Notes under the pieces: generated by a model
Told to the model about the DNA's origin: nothing
Database searches by the model: none
The model's input: the letters and a program-made list of their open reading frames with translations, nothing else
In this document: in pieces, positions 48,691 to 59,327 of the stretch
Position numbering within the stretch: the stretch's first letter is position 1
Layout: every line of letters starts with the position of its first letter
Translations under genes and position numbers: made by a program
DNA from: Pseudomonas sp. GD03919
GTDB lineage: Bacteria > Pseudomonadota > Gammaproteobacteria > Pseudomonadales > Pseudomonadaceae
Length of the DNA stretch: 64,000 nt
Direction: 5' to 3'
Assembly (NCBI RefSeq): GCF_029814935.1
Contig: NZ_CP104582.1
Location: 3,906,001 to 3,970,000 of the forward strand

Positions 48691-49992
48691 TTATTGCAAA
48701 GTATGTTGCTCGATAAAGGCCTGAGGCTCCAAACCTTCACGACTCACCAGGCGATTGAGCTCGACGCGCGGCAAGCGTACCGACAGCAGGCTGTTGCCCA
48801 GCTCATCATGCACTTCACTTTGCACGGCCCCCAGGGCGAACAATTGCGCCCGCAGCCTTCCGAGACGCTGCGACAACTGCAGCGTGGCAACGAACAAATC
48901 CTCGCCCAGCAATTCCGCCACGGCCTGGCGTAACAGCTCCAGACCACGCCCATCTCGCGCCGACAACCACACGCGAAGCGGTTTACCGTCACCATCACGC
49001 TGGATCTGCGGCTCGACACCTTCCAACAAATCCAGCTTGTTGTATACCTCCAGCATCGGCAATTCGTGCGCACCGATCTCCCGGAGCACATTCTGCACCT
49101 GCTCGATCTGCGCCATACGCTCGGGCTCGTGGGCATCAATCACGTGCAACAGCAGATCGGAGTTGCTCGACTCTTCCAACGTAGCGCGGAAGGCCTCGAC
49201 CAGCTTGTGCGGCAGGTGGCGAATGAAACCCACGGTGTCGGCCAGCACGATCGGACCAAGGTCGTCGAGCTGCAGACGCCGCAAGGTCGGGTCGAGCGTG
49301 GCGAACAGCTGGTCGGCCGCGTAGACCTCGGAGGTGGTGAGCGTATTGAACAGCGTGGACTTGCCGGCGTTGGTGTAACCCACCAGGGAAACCGACGGGA
49401 TATCCGCGCGCCTGCGCCCACGGCGCGCCTGCTCGCGCTGACTGCGCACCTTTTCGAGCTTCTGCTTGATCTGCCGGATGCGCACACGCAGCAGGCGGCG
49501 GTCGGTTTCCAGCTGGGTTTCACCCGGACCACGCAGACCGATACCGCCTTTCTGCCGCTCAAGGTGAGTCCAACCACGCACCAGGCGCGTGCTCATATGG
49601 TCGAGCTGAGCCAGTTCGACCTGCAGCTTGCCTTCATGAGTACGCGCGCGCTGAGCGAAGATATCGAGGATCAGGCCGGTACGGTCGAGCACACGGCATT
49701 CGAAGGCACGCTCGAGGTTGCGCTCCTGGCTGGGCGTCAGGGTGTGATTGAAGATGACCAGGTCGGCCTCGGCGGCCTTGACGTGGTCGCGCAGCTCCTC
49801 GACCTTACCGCTACCGATCAGGAACTTGGCCGTCAGACGACTGCTGGGCACACTGAAGAAAGCGACCATGTCGGCGCCTGCCGACATGGCCAATTCCTGG
49901 AACTCCTGGGGGTCTTCGCTCGCCTCGGAGTCTTGGCCTTCCAGATGAACCAGGATGGCCCGCTCACCGCCCTCATGACGCTCGAAGAACAA
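48691..49992 (-). CDS. hflX: ribosome-rescue GTPase HflX
   Basis: 433 residues. The start is TTG 49992: the protein then begins MFFERHEGGERAILVHLEG as Pseudomonas HflX does, and AGGGGG stands six bases upstream. N-terminal nucleotide-binding domain, then the HflX subdomain GIGLRGPGETQLETDRR and the GTPase domain (GYTNAGKSTLFN, DTVGFIRHLPH, NKLDLLE). Splits stalled 70S ribosomes under stress. Lies 16 bases downstream of hfq. Confidence 0.96.
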   Translation of the reverse strand: MFFERHEGGERAILVHLEGQDSEASEDPQEFQELAMSAGADMVAFFSVPSSRLTAKFLIGSGKVEELRDHVKAAEADLVIFNHTLTPSQERNLERAFECRVLDRTGLILDIFAQRARTHEGKLQVELAQLDHMSTRLVRGWTHLERQKGGIGLRGPGETQLETDRRLLRVRIRQIKQKLEKVRSQREQARRGRRRADIPSVSLVGYTNAGKSTLFNTLTTSEVYAADQLFATLDPTLRRLQLDDLGPIVLADTVGFIRHLPHKLVEAFRATLEESSNSDLLLHVIDAHEPERMAQIEQVQNVLREIGAHELPMLEVYNKLDLLEGVEPQIQRDGDGKPLRVWLSARDGRGLELLRQAVAELLGEDLFVATLQLSQRLGRLRAQLFALGAVQSEVHDELGNSLLSVRLPRVELNRLVSREGLEPQAFIEQHTLQ

Positions 49993-50008
49993 TGCAGCCC
50001 CCTATAGG

Positions 50009-50290
<282 letters not shown>

Positions 50291-50369
50291 TCAATTTCAA
50301 TAATTTTAGTAGTTAAACAATGGCTTCAGGCCGTACCACCCCCAAGGATAGACGACCAGCGGCAAGGTC

Positions 50370-51341
50370 TCATTTCAATATGGAGACGCTTTCCAGGTAT
50401 TTCAAGACGCGAGACAGATTGTCGCAGGCCAGGCTATCGAGCCAATGCAAGTTCTCCCAACCGCGTAGCCAGGTGAACTGACGCTTGGCCAATTGCCGCG
50501 TGGCGATGATGCCCCGCTCGACCATCTCGTCCCGGGACAGCTCGCCATCGAGGTATTCCCATACCTGGCGATAACCCACCGCCCGTATAGACGGCAATCC
50601 CGCGTGCAAGTCACTTCGTCTACGCAGGGCTTCGACCTCTTCCACGAAACCCTGTTCCAACATCACCCGAAATCGTTGAGCGATGCGGTCATGCAAAACC
50701 TGACGCTGCGCTGGTGCGATAGCAAGCTGAGCAACAGTATAGGGTAATTGCCCGGCGCCTGATGTACCCGCATCGGGATTTCCTGCAGCCTGGCGCAGGC
50801 GATGCTCGGTCATGCTCAGGCCGCTCACGCGATAGACCTCAAGCGCCCGAGTCAGACGCTGCGGATCGTTGGGATGGATGCGCGCGGCGGACTCTGGATC
50901 GACCTCAGCCAGCTCCCGATGCAGCGCCTCCCAACCTTCGGCTGCAGCCCTTGCTTCCAGCTCGGCACGGATGGCCGGGTCGGCGCTGGGCATATCGGCC
51001 AAGCCCTCCAACAGCGCCTTGTAATAGAGCATGGTGCCGCCTACCAGCAGCGGAATACGGCCACGCGCCGTACTCTCGGCCATGGCGGCCAGCGCATCGG
51101 CGCGAAACTCCGCCGCCGAATAGCTCTCGGCCGGATCACGAATATCGATCAGGGCGTGAGGAAACGCGTCGAGAATGGCGCGCTCAGGCTTGGCCGTGCC
51201 GATGTCCATGCCACGATAGATCAGCGCCGAATCAACGCTGATCAGGTCACACGGCAAGACGCGCGCCAGCTCCAGGGCCAGGTCAGTCTTGCCGGCGGCT
51301 GTCGGGCCCATCAGGAAGATTGCAGGAGGAAGCGCAGGCAT
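50370..51341 (-). CDS. miaA: tRNA dimethylallyltransferase
   Basis: 323 residues from ATG 51341. P-loop [15 protein letters not shown], then [48 protein letters not shown] and the tRNA-recognition ending [14 protein letters not shown]. Adds the isopentenyl group to A37 of tRNAs reading UNN codons. Between mutL and hfq, the classic order. An in-frame upstream extension overlaps the mutL end and is not used. Confidence 0.97.
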   Translation of the reverse strand: MPALPPAIFLMGPTAAGKTDLALELARVLPCDLISVDSALIYRGMDIGTAKPERAILDAFPHALIDIRDPAESYSAAEFRADALAAMAESTARGRIPLLVGGTMLYYKALLEGLADMPSADPAIRAELEARAAAEGWEALHRELAEVDPESAARIHPNDPQRLTRALEVYRVSGLSMTEHRLRQAAGNPDAGTSGAGQLPYTVAQLAIAPAQRQVLHDRIAQRFRVMLEQGFVEEVEALRRRSDLHAGLPSIRAVGYRQVWEYLDGELSRDEMVERGIIATRQLAKRQFTWLRGWENLHWLDSLACDNLSRVLKYLESVSILK

Positions 51342-51391
51342 CGATATAACTCGGCAACAAAGACGGGAGCCCTCGGCGGGGCATTGCTCAA

Positions 51392-53263
51392 TTACTGACC
51401 ACGCATGAACAACTTGTCGAGCTGATCCATGCTCAATTGCGTCCAGGTCGGACGCCCGTGGTTGCACTGGCCGCTGCGCTCGGTCTGTTCCATATCACGC
51501 AATAGGGCGTTCATCTCGGGAATGGTCAGGCGCCGGTTGGCGCGCACCGCACCATGGCAGGCCATGGTCGCCAGCAGCTCGTTGAGGTGCGCCTGGATAC
51601 GGTCGCTGGTGCCATATTCGAGCAGATCGGCCAGCACGTCGCGCACCAACTGGGTCGCTTCGGCCTGCTTGAGCAGCGCCGGAATCTGGCGGATCGCCAG
51701 CGTCTCCTCTCCCAGGCGCTGCAATTCGAAGCCCAGACGCTGGAACCACTGGCCATGCTCCTCGGCGCAGTCGGCTTCGCGCTGACTGAGAGCGATAGAC
51801 TCCGGTACCAGCAACGGCTGGCCGCGCAACCCCTCACTGGCCATCGCATGCTTCAGGCGCTCGTAGGTGATGCGCTCATGCGCGGCGTGCATGTCCACCA
51901 CAACCATGCCCTGGGCATTCTCGGCGAGGATGTAGACCCCCTTGAGCTGCGCCACGGCATAGCCGAGCGGCGGAATGTCGCCCTGCTCCTGCGGCAGCGC
52001 TGCGGACGACGCAGCAGGCAGCGGGGCGAAATACTCGCGATAGGCGGCCTGCGCTTCGGCAGCCGGTACGCCGGGGTTGCCGGCCGGCTGCTGATAACCG
52101 GCACCTGCACCACGCCAGGCCGGCTGCGCATTGGCCACTGAGGTTTCCAGCACGCTGGCGGCCAGGCCCATTTCGCCCTGCGGGCCAAATTCTCCGGCGG
52201 CCAGGCCGCTTGCACGCGACATGGGTGAGATGGCCGCCGGAGCGGCCACCTGATCTTCCGGGCGCACATCGGCCAAGACCCGATGCAGGGTGCCATAGAG
52301 GAAGTCATGCACCATGCGGCTGTCACGGAAGCGCACTTCGTGCTTGGTCGGGTGAACGTTGACATCCACCGTGCTCGGATCGATTTCCAGAAACAGCACA
52401 AAGGTCGGGTGCCGGCCATTGAACAGCACGTCGCGATAGGCCTGGCGCACCGCATGAGCGACCAGCTTGTCGCGCACCATGCGGCCGTTGACGTAGAAAT
52501 ACTGCAGATCCGCCTGGCTGCGCGAGAAGGTCGGCAAGCCGACCCAACCCCACAAGCGCAGACCACCGCGCTCGATCTCGATCGGCAGCGCCTGCTCCAG
52601 AAAAGCCGGCCCGCAAACTGAGGCGACACGACGCGCACGACTGATCTCGTCACCCGCCTCGTGCAGGCTGAGCACCGTCTTGCCGTTATGGCGCAGGTGA
52701 AAGCCGACATCGAAACGGGCCAGCGCCAGGCGCTTGATCACTTCCTGCAGGTGATCGAATTCGGTTTTCTCGGCGCGCAAGAACTTGCGCCGTGCCGGGG
52801 TATTGAAGAACAGGTCGCGCACTTCCACCGAGGTACCCACCGGGTGCGCAGCAGGCTGCACGCGTGGCTCCATGTCACGGCCTTCGGTTTCCACCTGCCA
52901 GGCCTGGTCGGCGTCGGCGGTACGCGAGGTCAGGGTCAGGCGCGATACCGAGCTGATCGACGCCAGCGCCTCGCCACGAAAGCCCATGCTGAGCACGGCT
53001 TCGAGGTCTTCCAGCTCACGAATCTTGCTGGTGGCGTGGCGAGCCAGGGCCAGCGGCAGGTCGTCCGGGGCGATGCCACTGCCGTCGTCGCGCACCTTGA
53101 GCAGCTTGACGCCGCCCTGCTCGACGTCGACATCGATACGCCGCGCACCGGAGTCCAGGCTGTTTTCCAGCAGTTCCTTGGCGACCGAAGCCGGACGCTC
53201 GACCACCTCGCCCGCAGCGATCTGGTTGGCCAGGCGCGGGCTGAGCAAATGAATACGGGACAT
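51392..53263 (-). CDS. mutL: DNA mismatch repair protein MutL
   Basis: 623 residues from ATG 53263 (GTG 53272 is a possible three-codon longer start). GHKL ATPase domain: [27 protein letters not shown], then a Pro/Ala-rich linker and C-terminal dimerisation domain. The endonuclease motif is present as [12 protein letters not shown], fitting DxHA(x)2E(x)4E, as expected in a bacterium without MutH. Downstream [11 protein letters not shown] is the second endonuclease-site motif. Overlaps the amiB end only if the GTG is used. Confidence 0.97.
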   Translation of the reverse strand: MSRIHLLSPRLANQIAAGEVVERPASVAKELLENSLDSGARRIDVDVEQGGVKLLKVRDDGSGIAPDDLPLALARHATSKIRELEDLEAVLSMGFRGEALASISSVSRLTLTSRTADADQAWQVETEGRDMEPRVQPAAHPVGTSVEVRDLFFNTPARRKFLRAEKTEFDHLQEVIKRLALARFDVGFHLRHNGKTVLSLHEAGDEISRARRVASVCGPAFLEQALPIEIERGGLRLWGWVGLPTFSRSQADLQYFYVNGRMVRDKLVAHAVRQAYRDVLFNGRHPTFVLFLEIDPSTVDVNVHPTKHEVRFRDSRMVHDFLYGTLHRVLADVRPEDQVAAPAAISPMSRASGLAAGEFGPQGEMGLAASVLETSVANAQPAWRGAGAGYQQPAGNPGVPAAEAQAAYREYFAPLPAASSAALPQEQGDIPPLGYAVAQLKGVYILAENAQGMVVVDMHAAHERITYERLKHAMASEGLRGQPLLVPESIALSQREADCAEEHGQWFQRLGFELQRLGEETLAIRQIPALLKQAEATQLVRDVLADLLEYGTSDRIQAHLNELLATMACHGAVRANRRLTIPEMNALLRDMEQTERSGQCNHGRPTWTQLSMDQLDKLFMRGQ

Positions 53264-53271
53264 GACACTCA

Positions 53272-54699
53272 CTACTGGGCTGCCAGCGCTGTGGCGGGTA
53301 TCTGCAATGTCTGGCCGACCTTGATCACGTCACCATTGAGCTTATTGGCACTGCGCAAGGCGGCCAGGCTGATCTGATAACGCTGAGCGATCAGCGCCAG
53401 GCTTTCGCCGCGCGCCACCACATGCTCGCGCGGGCCGGCGACGATCTTGCCTTCGTCACGCAGCCAGGCAACGTAGGTGCCGGGCGGCGGATTCTCGTGG
53501 AAGAACTGCTTGATCCCGGTGGTAATGGAGCGCGCCAGTGCCTGCTGATGGCTGGCAGTGTGCAGCTTCTTCGCCTCATTGGGATTGGAGATGAACCCGG
53601 TTTCCACCAGGATCGAAGGAATATCCGGCGACTTCAGCACCATGAACCCTGCTTGCTCGACGCGCCGCTTGTGCAGCGGGGTGATGCTGCTCATGTTCGA
53701 CAACACCTTCTGCCCGACATTCAGGCTGGAAGACAGCGACGCAGTCATCGACAGGTCCAGCAGCACGCCGGCGAGCATCTTGTCCTTGTCGTCGAGACTG
53801 ACGTTGCCGGCACCGCCGATCAGGTCAGACTGGTTCTCGGCATCGGCCAGCCAGCGAGCGGTCTCGGAGGTTGCTCCGCGCTCGGACAAGGCATAGACCG
53901 ACGCACCAAAGGCCGAAGCGCGCGGCGCTGCATCGGCATGAATGGACACGAACAGATCCGCGCCCTTCTTGCGCGCAATCTCGGTGCGCTTGCGCAGTGG
54001 AATGAAGTAATCCCCCGTGCGTACCAACTCGCCGCGAAAGCCTTTCTCGGCATTGATCTGTCGCTGCAATTCCCTGGAAATGGCCAAGGTCACGTTCTTC
54101 TCGTACTGCCCTTTGACCGGCGACAACGCACCCGGGTCCTCACCACCATGGCCGGCATCGATGGCGACGACGATATCGCGCTTGCCATTGGGCACAGGCG
54201 TCAACTTCGGTGGTGGCTGGGTTGGCGTTACCGGCGCAGGAGGTGCGCTGGCGGCAATGCTGGGCGCCTGCGTGGCGGGTGGCGCACTGCCCTGATCGAA
54301 CAAATCGACCACCAGGCGATGGCCATATTGCTGATTGGGCGCGAGGGTAAAGCTCTTTGGCGACACCGGCGCCGACAAATCGATGACCACGCGCAGGTCA
54401 TCAGCGCTGCGCTGGGCCGAGCGCACACCGGTAATCGGGGTGTTGGCCAGCGAAAGTTGCTCGAGACTGGTAGCCAACTTGGCGCCACTGACGTCGATAA
54501 CGATGCGATCAGGTGCGGCAAGGGTGAACACGCTGTGCTGTACCGGGCCAGACAGATCGAAGACCAGACGGGTATTGTCCGGGGCACGCCACAGACGCAC
54601 GCTCCGTATATCGGAGGCAGCCAGGGCCTCGGCAGCCAGGGCCGCCAACAACACCCCCACAGCGGTAACCAGCGCGCCTATGCGCATAACCAACCCCAT
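53272..54699 (-). CDS. amiB: N-acetylmuramoyl-L-alanine amidase with AMIN and LysM domains
   Basis: 475 residues. Signal peptide (about 1-27), AMIN domain (about 30-130, septal targeting), Pro-rich linker, zinc amidase_3 domain with [19 protein letters not shown] and VETGFISN, and a C-terminal LysM peptidoglycan-binding repeat ([19 protein letters not shown]). Cleaves peptidoglycan at the septum during cell separation, normally activated by an EnvC/NlpD-type LytM protein. Between tsaE and mutL as in P. aeruginosa PA4947. ATG 54687 is an alternative start. Confidence 0.94.
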   Translation of the reverse strand: MGLVMRIGALVTAVGVLLAALAAEALAASDIRSVRLWRAPDNTRLVFDLSGPVQHSVFTLAAPDRIVIDVSGAKLATSLEQLSLANTPITGVRSAQRSADDLRVVIDLSAPVSPKSFTLAPNQQYGHRLVVDLFDQGSAPPATQAPSIAASAPPAPVTPTQPPPKLTPVPNGKRDIVVAIDAGHGGEDPGALSPVKGQYEKNVTLAISRELQRQINAEKGFRGELVRTGDYFIPLRKRTEIARKKGADLFVSIHADAAPRASAFGASVYALSERGATSETARWLADAENQSDLIGGAGNVSLDDKDKMLAGVLLDLSMTASLSSSLNVGQKVLSNMSSITPLHKRRVEQAGFMVLKSPDIPSILVETGFISNPNEAKKLHTASHQQALARSITTGIKQFFHENPPPGTYVAWLRDEGKIVAGPREHVVARGESLALIAQRYQISLAALRSANKLNGDVIKVGQTLQIPATALAAQ

Positions 54700-54709
54700 C
54701 GCTTCTTAT

Positions 54710-55183
54710 TCATTGCTTGCCGCTCAGGGCCTTGCACCAGGCCTTCCCTCGAGCCCCATACCCCTGCAGCAACAGCGAACGGCCGCTCGCTTGAGGGCTA
54801 ATGGTAATGTCCAGGTCGGGCTTTGGCAAAACGCCTGCGCCACGCTGCGGCCACTCGATCAGGCACAGAGCGGCGCCTTCGAAGTAATCGCGAATCCCGA
54901 GAAACTCAAGCTCCTCGGGATCGACCAGGCGATACAGGTCGAAGTGGAAGGCGCGTACGCCACCAATCTCATAGGGTTCGACCAGGGTGAAGGTCGGGCT
55001 CTTGACTGCCCCGACATGGCCCAGGCCGCGCAGAATACCGCGTGACAGGGTGGTCTTGCCGGCCCCCAGATCACCATGCAGATAAATCGTGCCGACACCT
55101 CCACTGACCTCGGCAATCGACGCGCCCAACGCCAGCATCGCAGCCTCGTCGGCCGCCTCGAATCTCACTTCGTACAAGGACAC
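54710..55183 (-). CDS. tsaE: tRNA t6A ATPase subunit TsaE
   Basis: 157 residues. P-loop HGDLGAGKTTLSRG, SPTFTLVEPYEI, HFDLYRLVDPEELEFLG and the IEWP motif are all in place. TsaE works with TsaB and TsaD to make N6-threonylcarbamoyl-A37 in tRNA. GTG 55183 is the listed start, but TTG 55177 has better spacing from AGGAGG and may be the real one. The gene overlaps the end of nnrD by 13-19 bases, so it is coupled to it. Confidence 0.95.
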   Translation of the reverse strand: MSLYEVRFEAADEAAMLALGASIAEVSGGVGTIYLHGDLGAGKTTLSRGILRGLGHVGAVKSPTFTLVEPYEIGGVRAFHFDLYRLVDPEELEFLGIRDYFEGAALCLIEWPQRGAGVLPKPDLDITISPQASGRSLLLQGYGARGKAWCKALSGKQ

Positions 55184-56664
55184 ACCTCCTCCAATAACTG
55201 ACGAATGGTACAGGGCAGATCACCGGCCGCCAGCCCACGCCCCTGCACGGCAAGCACCTCACCGGCCCGCGCATGCAGCCAGACTGCCAGGCAGGACGCA
55301 TCATACGCGGCCATGCCCTGCGCCAGCAGCGCGCCGATCAGGCCGGCCAGCACATCTCCCAGCCCCGCCCCCGCCATCGCCGGATGGCCACGATCACACA
55401 GCGCCAGACGTCCATCCGGCGCGGCGACCAGACTACCGGCGCCCTTGAGCACTACCACCAGACCAAAACGTTGCGCCAGGGCCCGCACGGCAGCCGGCCG
55501 ATCAGCCTGCACGCTTGCGGTATCGATACCCAGCAAACGCGCCGCTTCACCCGGATGCGGCGTCAACACGCCATGACGCGGAGCACTGACCTGCCCAGCC
55601 GCAAGCAGATTCAACGCATCGGCATCCCATACCTGCGGCTGATCGCTACCCGCCACGCCAGACAGCAAACTACGGCTCCAGGCCCCCTGACCCAGGCCAG
55701 GCCCTACCACGCAGACATCGGCGCGCTCGACCAGTCTCAGCAACTGATTGGCCGAGGCTAGCGCGGCACACATGATTTCTGGCCGACGTACCAGGGCGGC
55801 AGCAACATGTTCAGCGCGCGTGGCCAACGACACTAACCCGGCACCGGCACGCAGCGCGCTATCGGCGCACAGCAACGCAGCGCCGCCCATTCCCAGGTCA
55901 CCCCCAACTACCAGCAGGTGACCGAACTGACCCTTGTGTGCCACTGGCGAGCGGGCGGCCAGACGCGGCAGGTTAGCTGGATCGAGACGCTGCGCCACGC
56001 TGGGCGCCCGAGCCAATAGCTCAGCGTCACCCTGTAGATCGTCGAACTGCAACTCGCCGCACAACTGCGGGCCGACACCCGTGAACAGGCCGAGCTTGAG
56101 CGCGATAAAGGTCACCGTCAGGTCGGCGCGCACCGCCACCCCCAGGCGCGCGCCGCTATCGGCGTGCAAACCAGAAGGAATATCCACCGCCAGCACCGGC
56201 AAGCCACTCTGGTTGAGCATGCGCATCGCCTGGGCATAAGGCTCACGCACCGCACCAGCCAGCCCCGTGCCGAGCAAAGCATCGACCACGATGCCAGCCA
56301 GTGGCGCGCATTCGCTCCAGGGCAGCACATCCACGCCCGCCCTTCGCGCCTCGGCGCAGGCCTGCTCAGCATCGCCACTCAGAGCAGCAGGATCACCCAC
56401 CGCCAGCACGCGCACGCGCCAACCGGTACGCTGAGCCAGAGCCGCAATCAGGTAGCCGTCACCGGCATTGTTACCACGCCCGGCCAGCACGGTGATTTCG
56501 CCGGCATCCGGCCAGCGTCTGCGCAAGGCGCGCCAGGCCGCGTGGGCGGCGCGTTGCATCAACTCGAAACCGGGCGTGCCGGCGGCGATCAACTGCGCAT
56601 CCAGCGCACGCACCTGTTCGGCACTGTGCAGGCTCAAGGGTAAAGAGGCTGGTAGTAGATGCAT
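55165..56664 (-). CDS. nnrD: bifunctional NAD(P)HX epimerase/dehydratase
   Basis: 499 residues from ATG 56664. N-terminal epimerase (YjeF_N: VLAGRGNNAGDGYLIA, VVDALLGTGLAG, DIPSGLHADSG) and C-terminal ADP/ATP-dependent dehydratase (KGQFGHLLVVGGDLGMGGAALL, LTPHPGEAARLLG, DRGHPAMAGAGLGDVLAG). Repairs hydrated NADH and NADPH. First gene of a likely nnrD-tsaE-amiB-mutL-miaA-hfq series. Divergent from queG with about 60 bases between starts. Confidence 0.96.
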   Translation of the reverse strand: MHLLPASLPLSLHSAEQVRALDAQLIAAGTPGFELMQRAAHAAWRALRRRWPDAGEITVLAGRGNNAGDGYLIAALAQRTGWRVRVLAVGDPAALSGDAEQACAEARRAGVDVLPWSECAPLAGIVVDALLGTGLAGAVREPYAQAMRMLNQSGLPVLAVDIPSGLHADSGARLGVAVRADLTVTFIALKLGLFTGVGPQLCGELQFDDLQGDAELLARAPSVAQRLDPANLPRLAARSPVAHKGQFGHLLVVGGDLGMGGAALLCADSALRAGAGLVSLATRAEHVAAALVRRPEIMCAALASANQLLRLVERADVCVVGPGLGQGAWSRSLLSGVAGSDQPQVWDADALNLLAAGQVSAPRHGVLTPHPGEAARLLGIDTASVQADRPAAVRALAQRFGLVVVLKGAGSLVAAPDGRLALCDRGHPAMAGAGLGDVLAGLIGALLAQGMAAYDASCLAVWLHARAGEVLAVQGRGLAAGDLPCTIRQLLEEVCPCTK

Positions 56665-56724
56665 GGCTCGCTCACCACGGATGTCTGGCAGAATTATACC
56701 TACGTCCATCGCCTGCGCCCGCCC

Positions 56725-57789
56725 ATGTCCGATCAAACCCTCGACCTCAATGCTCTGGCCCTGTCCATCAAGGACTGGGGGCGTGAGCTGGGCTTTCAGC
56801 AAGTCGGCATCACCGATGTCGAGCTGGGCGAACACGAGGCGCACCTGCAACGCTGGCTGGCAGCCGGCTATCAGGGCGAGATGGACTACATGGCCGCCCA
56901 CGGCAGCAAGCGCTCACACCCGGACGAACTGGTACCTGGCACCCTGCGCGTGGTGTCGCTGCGCATGGACTACCTGCCCGGCGACACGCAGATGGCCCAG
57001 CGCCTCAACGAGCCGGAACAAGCCTACGTGTCGCGCTACGCCCTGGGCCGCGACTACCACAAACTGATCCGCAAGCGCCTGCAACAACTGGCCGAACGCA
57101 TCCAGCAGCAGATCGGTCCGTTCGGCTACCGCGCCTTCGTCGACAGCGCCCCGGTGCTGGAAAAGGCCATCGCCGAAAAAGCCGGTCTCGGCTGGATCGG
57201 CAAGAACACCCTGGTGCTCAACCGCAAGGCCGGCAGCTATTTCTTTCTCGGCGAACTGTTCGTCGACCTGCCACTGCCGGTGGATGCCCCACACTCCAGC
57301 GAGCATTGCGGGCGCTGCAGCGCGTGCATGGATATCTGCCCCACTGCGGCCTTCACCGGGCCCTACGTACTGGATGCCCGGCGCTGCATTTCCTACCTGA
57401 CCATCGAGCTGAAAGGCTCGATCCCCGAAGAGCTGCGTGCGCCCATCGGCAACCGGGTGTTCGGCTGCGACGACTGTCAGATCGTCTGCCCCTGGAATCG
57501 CTTCGCTCGCCCCACCGAACAGGGCGACTTCCAGCCGCGCCACGGCCTGGACAACAGCGGCCTGGCCGAGCTGTTCATGTGGACGGAAGAGGAGTTTCTC
57601 AGTCGCACCGAAGGCTCGCCGCTACGCCGTGCCGGCTACGAGCGCTGGCTGCGTAACCTGGCGGTCGGCCTGGGCAATGCGCCCTCCACCATCCCGGTAC
57701 TACAGGCTCTGCAGGCGCGCCGCGAACACCCTTCAGCGCTAGTGCGCGAGCATGTGGCGTGGGCCCTGGAGCGGCACGGCGCCTTGTAG
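56725..57789 (+). CDS. queG: epoxyqueuosine reductase
   Basis: 354 residues from ATG 56725; an upstream in-frame start overlaps nnrD and is not used. N-terminal cobalamin-binding part (GRDYHKLIRKRLQQL, KAGLGWIGKNTLVL) and two 4Fe-4S motifs, CGRCSACMDICP and CDDCQIVCPWN, followed by a C-terminal helical domain. Makes queuosine from epoxyqueuosine at tRNA position 34, B12-dependent. Confidence 0.97.
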   Translation: MSDQTLDLNALALSIKDWGRELGFQQVGITDVELGEHEAHLQRWLAAGYQGEMDYMAAHGSKRSHPDELVPGTLRVVSLRMDYLPGDTQMAQRLNEPEQAYVSRYALGRDYHKLIRKRLQQLAERIQQQIGPFGYRAFVDSAPVLEKAIAEKAGLGWIGKNTLVLNRKAGSYFFLGELFVDLPLPVDAPHSSEHCGRCSACMDICPTAAFTGPYVLDARRCISYLTIELKGSIPEELRAPIGNRVFGCDDCQIVCPWNRFARPTEQGDFQPRHGLDNSGLAELFMWTEEEFLSRTEGSPLRRAGYERWLRNLAVGLGNAPSTIPVLQALQARREHPSALVREHVAWALERHGAL

Positions 57790-57845
57790 CCTGGACGAAA
57801 TCCGGGAGTGGCGCCGCCCGTTTGCCCGGATTACATCTGGGCTAC
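57786..57845. repeat. degenerate copy of the GTAGCCCGG inverted repeat
   Basis: GTAGCCTGGACGAAATCCGGG at the left and CCCGGATTACATCTGGGCTAC at the right resemble the arms at 2285 and 32016, with several mismatches. It overlaps the last codons of queG and lies between the convergent queG and orn genes, where it may act in termination. Confidence 0.7.
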
Positions 57846-57873
57846 GCACGCGCGACGCGCCGGGGTGGCTCAT

Positions 57874-58416
57874 TTACACCTTGAGGAAATGCTCACGGTA
57901 GTGGCGCAACTCGGCGATGGACTCACGGATATCGTCCAGCGCCTGGTGGGTGGCGGTTTTCTGGAAGCTGTCCCTGACCTGCGGCGCCCACAGGCCGGCG
58001 AGGATCTTCAGGGTCGAGACGTCCAGGTAACGGTAGTGGAAGTAGGCTTCCAGGGCCGGCATGTACTTGTAGAGAAAGCGGCGATCCTGGCCGATGCTGT
58101 TGCCGCAGATCGGCGACTGGCCCTTGGGCACCCACTGTTCGAGGAAGGCGATGGTCTGTGCTTCGGCCGCCGCCGTGTCGATCTTGCTTTCACGCACGCG
58201 CTGGGTCAGGCCGCTCTGGCCATGGGTGCGGGTGTTCCATTCGTCCATGCCGGCCAGAGCCTCGTCGCTCTGGTGAACGGCGATCACCGGGCCTTCGGCC
58301 AACACGTTCAGCTCGCTGTCGGTGACGATGGTGGCCATCTCGATGATCACGTCACGCTCCGGCTCCAGGCCGGTCATCTCCAGGTCGATCCAGATCAGGT
58401 TGTTGGGGTTTTGCAT
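57874..58416 (-). CDS. orn: oligoribonuclease
   Basis: 180 residues from ATG 58416. A DEDDh 3'-5' exonuclease: WIDLEMTGL (first D, E), the middle Asp region [11 protein letters not shown] and the [11 protein letters not shown] ending with His and Asp. Degrades dinucleotides; in Pseudomonas it completes cyclic di-GMP breakdown by cleaving pGpG. 29 bases downstream of the membrane methyltransferase-like gene. Confidence 0.98.
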   Translation of the reverse strand: MQNPNNLIWIDLEMTGLEPERDVIIEMATIVTDSELNVLAEGPVIAVHQSDEALAGMDEWNTRTHGQSGLTQRVRESKIDTAAAEAQTIAFLEQWVPKGQSPICGNSIGQDRRFLYKYMPALEAYFHYRYLDVSTLKILAGLWAPQVRDSFQKTATHQALDDIRESIAELRHYREHFLKV

Positions 58417-58445
58417 GGTTAGGCTCCTTGGCTCAGGCGCCAAGT

Positions 58446-59240
58446 CTAGCGGATCTCAGCGCCCTTCATGTGCCAGAGAAACAGGGACGTTTGCCGTCCT
58501 TCGTTGATCTCGAGCTCACGATCAGCCGGCACGCCCGGAATCTCGAAGGTGTTGCTGATCAGCCAGCTATTGGCGTGCATCTCGACTTGCGCCTTGGCCC
58601 ACAGACGCGGCATAGGCACGGGCGAGAGAAAGCAGTAGACGACATCGAAGTCGCCGAGCTCGACCTGCCACAAACTCCGATAACGAATGCTGCAGTTCTC
58701 CTGCAGCAGGCAGCGTAGCCAGGCGAAAACGAAGAGCAGCGGCGCCGTCTCGACACCAACGAACTGCCCGCGCGGAAACCATCTGGCCAGCTGTAGCACC
58801 GCACCAGCAGTACCACAACCCAGGTCGACGAAGCGCAGCGGCGGCTCACGCTCGCTCAAGCACTGCTGCAGACGTTGCTGCGCCTTGCGCCCACTCAGGT
58901 AGAGCGGCACCTGTTCACGCAGACTGTTCCAGTTGACCAGTAGCAGCAGAACGAAGCCCAGCAGGAACAACCAGGCCGGTAAATCGGCGCGCTGCATTAC
59001 CAGCAGCGCAGGCAGAAACGCCAGATTGATCCAAAACCACCAGCGTGACAGACCCAGGCGCCAGCCGATCCCGGCGGCCACAACACCTTGCAGCAGCGCC
59101 ACCGAAAAAAGCGACATGCGCCAGGGCAGCAACGCCAGCAGATAGACCAGCACCACCACCAGCGCCAAGGCCAGACCCTGCGCCAAAAGAGCGCGCAATA
59201 ACGGTAGCCGCAGCACCGTTCGTTCCTCGCCTGCCGTCAT
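58446..59240 (-). CDS. membrane protein with SAM-methyltransferase-like domain
   Basis: 264 residues from ATG 59240 (an earlier start at 59285 adds 15 polar residues). Residues about 15-105 hold four hydrophobic helices. The second half looks like a class I methyltransferase: [18 protein letters not shown] is motif I, followed by [18 protein letters not shown] and [11 protein letters not shown]. The target is unknown. It lies between orn and the divergent rsgA. I do not recognise a named family. The helices could anchor it near lipid or envelope substrates. Confidence 0.8.
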   Translation of the reverse strand: MTAGEERTVLRLPLLRALLAQGLALALVVVLVYLLALLPWRMSLFSVALLQGVVAAGIGWRLGLSRWWFWINLAFLPALLVMQRADLPAWLFLLGFVLLLLVNWNSLREQVPLYLSGRKAQQRLQQCLSEREPPLRFVDLGCGTAGAVLQLARWFPRGQFVGVETAPLLFVFAWLRCLLQENCSIRYRSLWQVELGDFDVVYCFLSPVPMPRLWAKAQVEMHANSWLISNTFEIPGVPADRELEINEGRQTSLFLWHMKGAEIR

Positions 59241-59327
59241 TCCCAACCTCTGTACCTGACAGCCGAATGGCCACCGAGCGCTCATGCTAAACTCGCCGCG
59301 ATCAACACTCCACTACCCGGATGCTCC

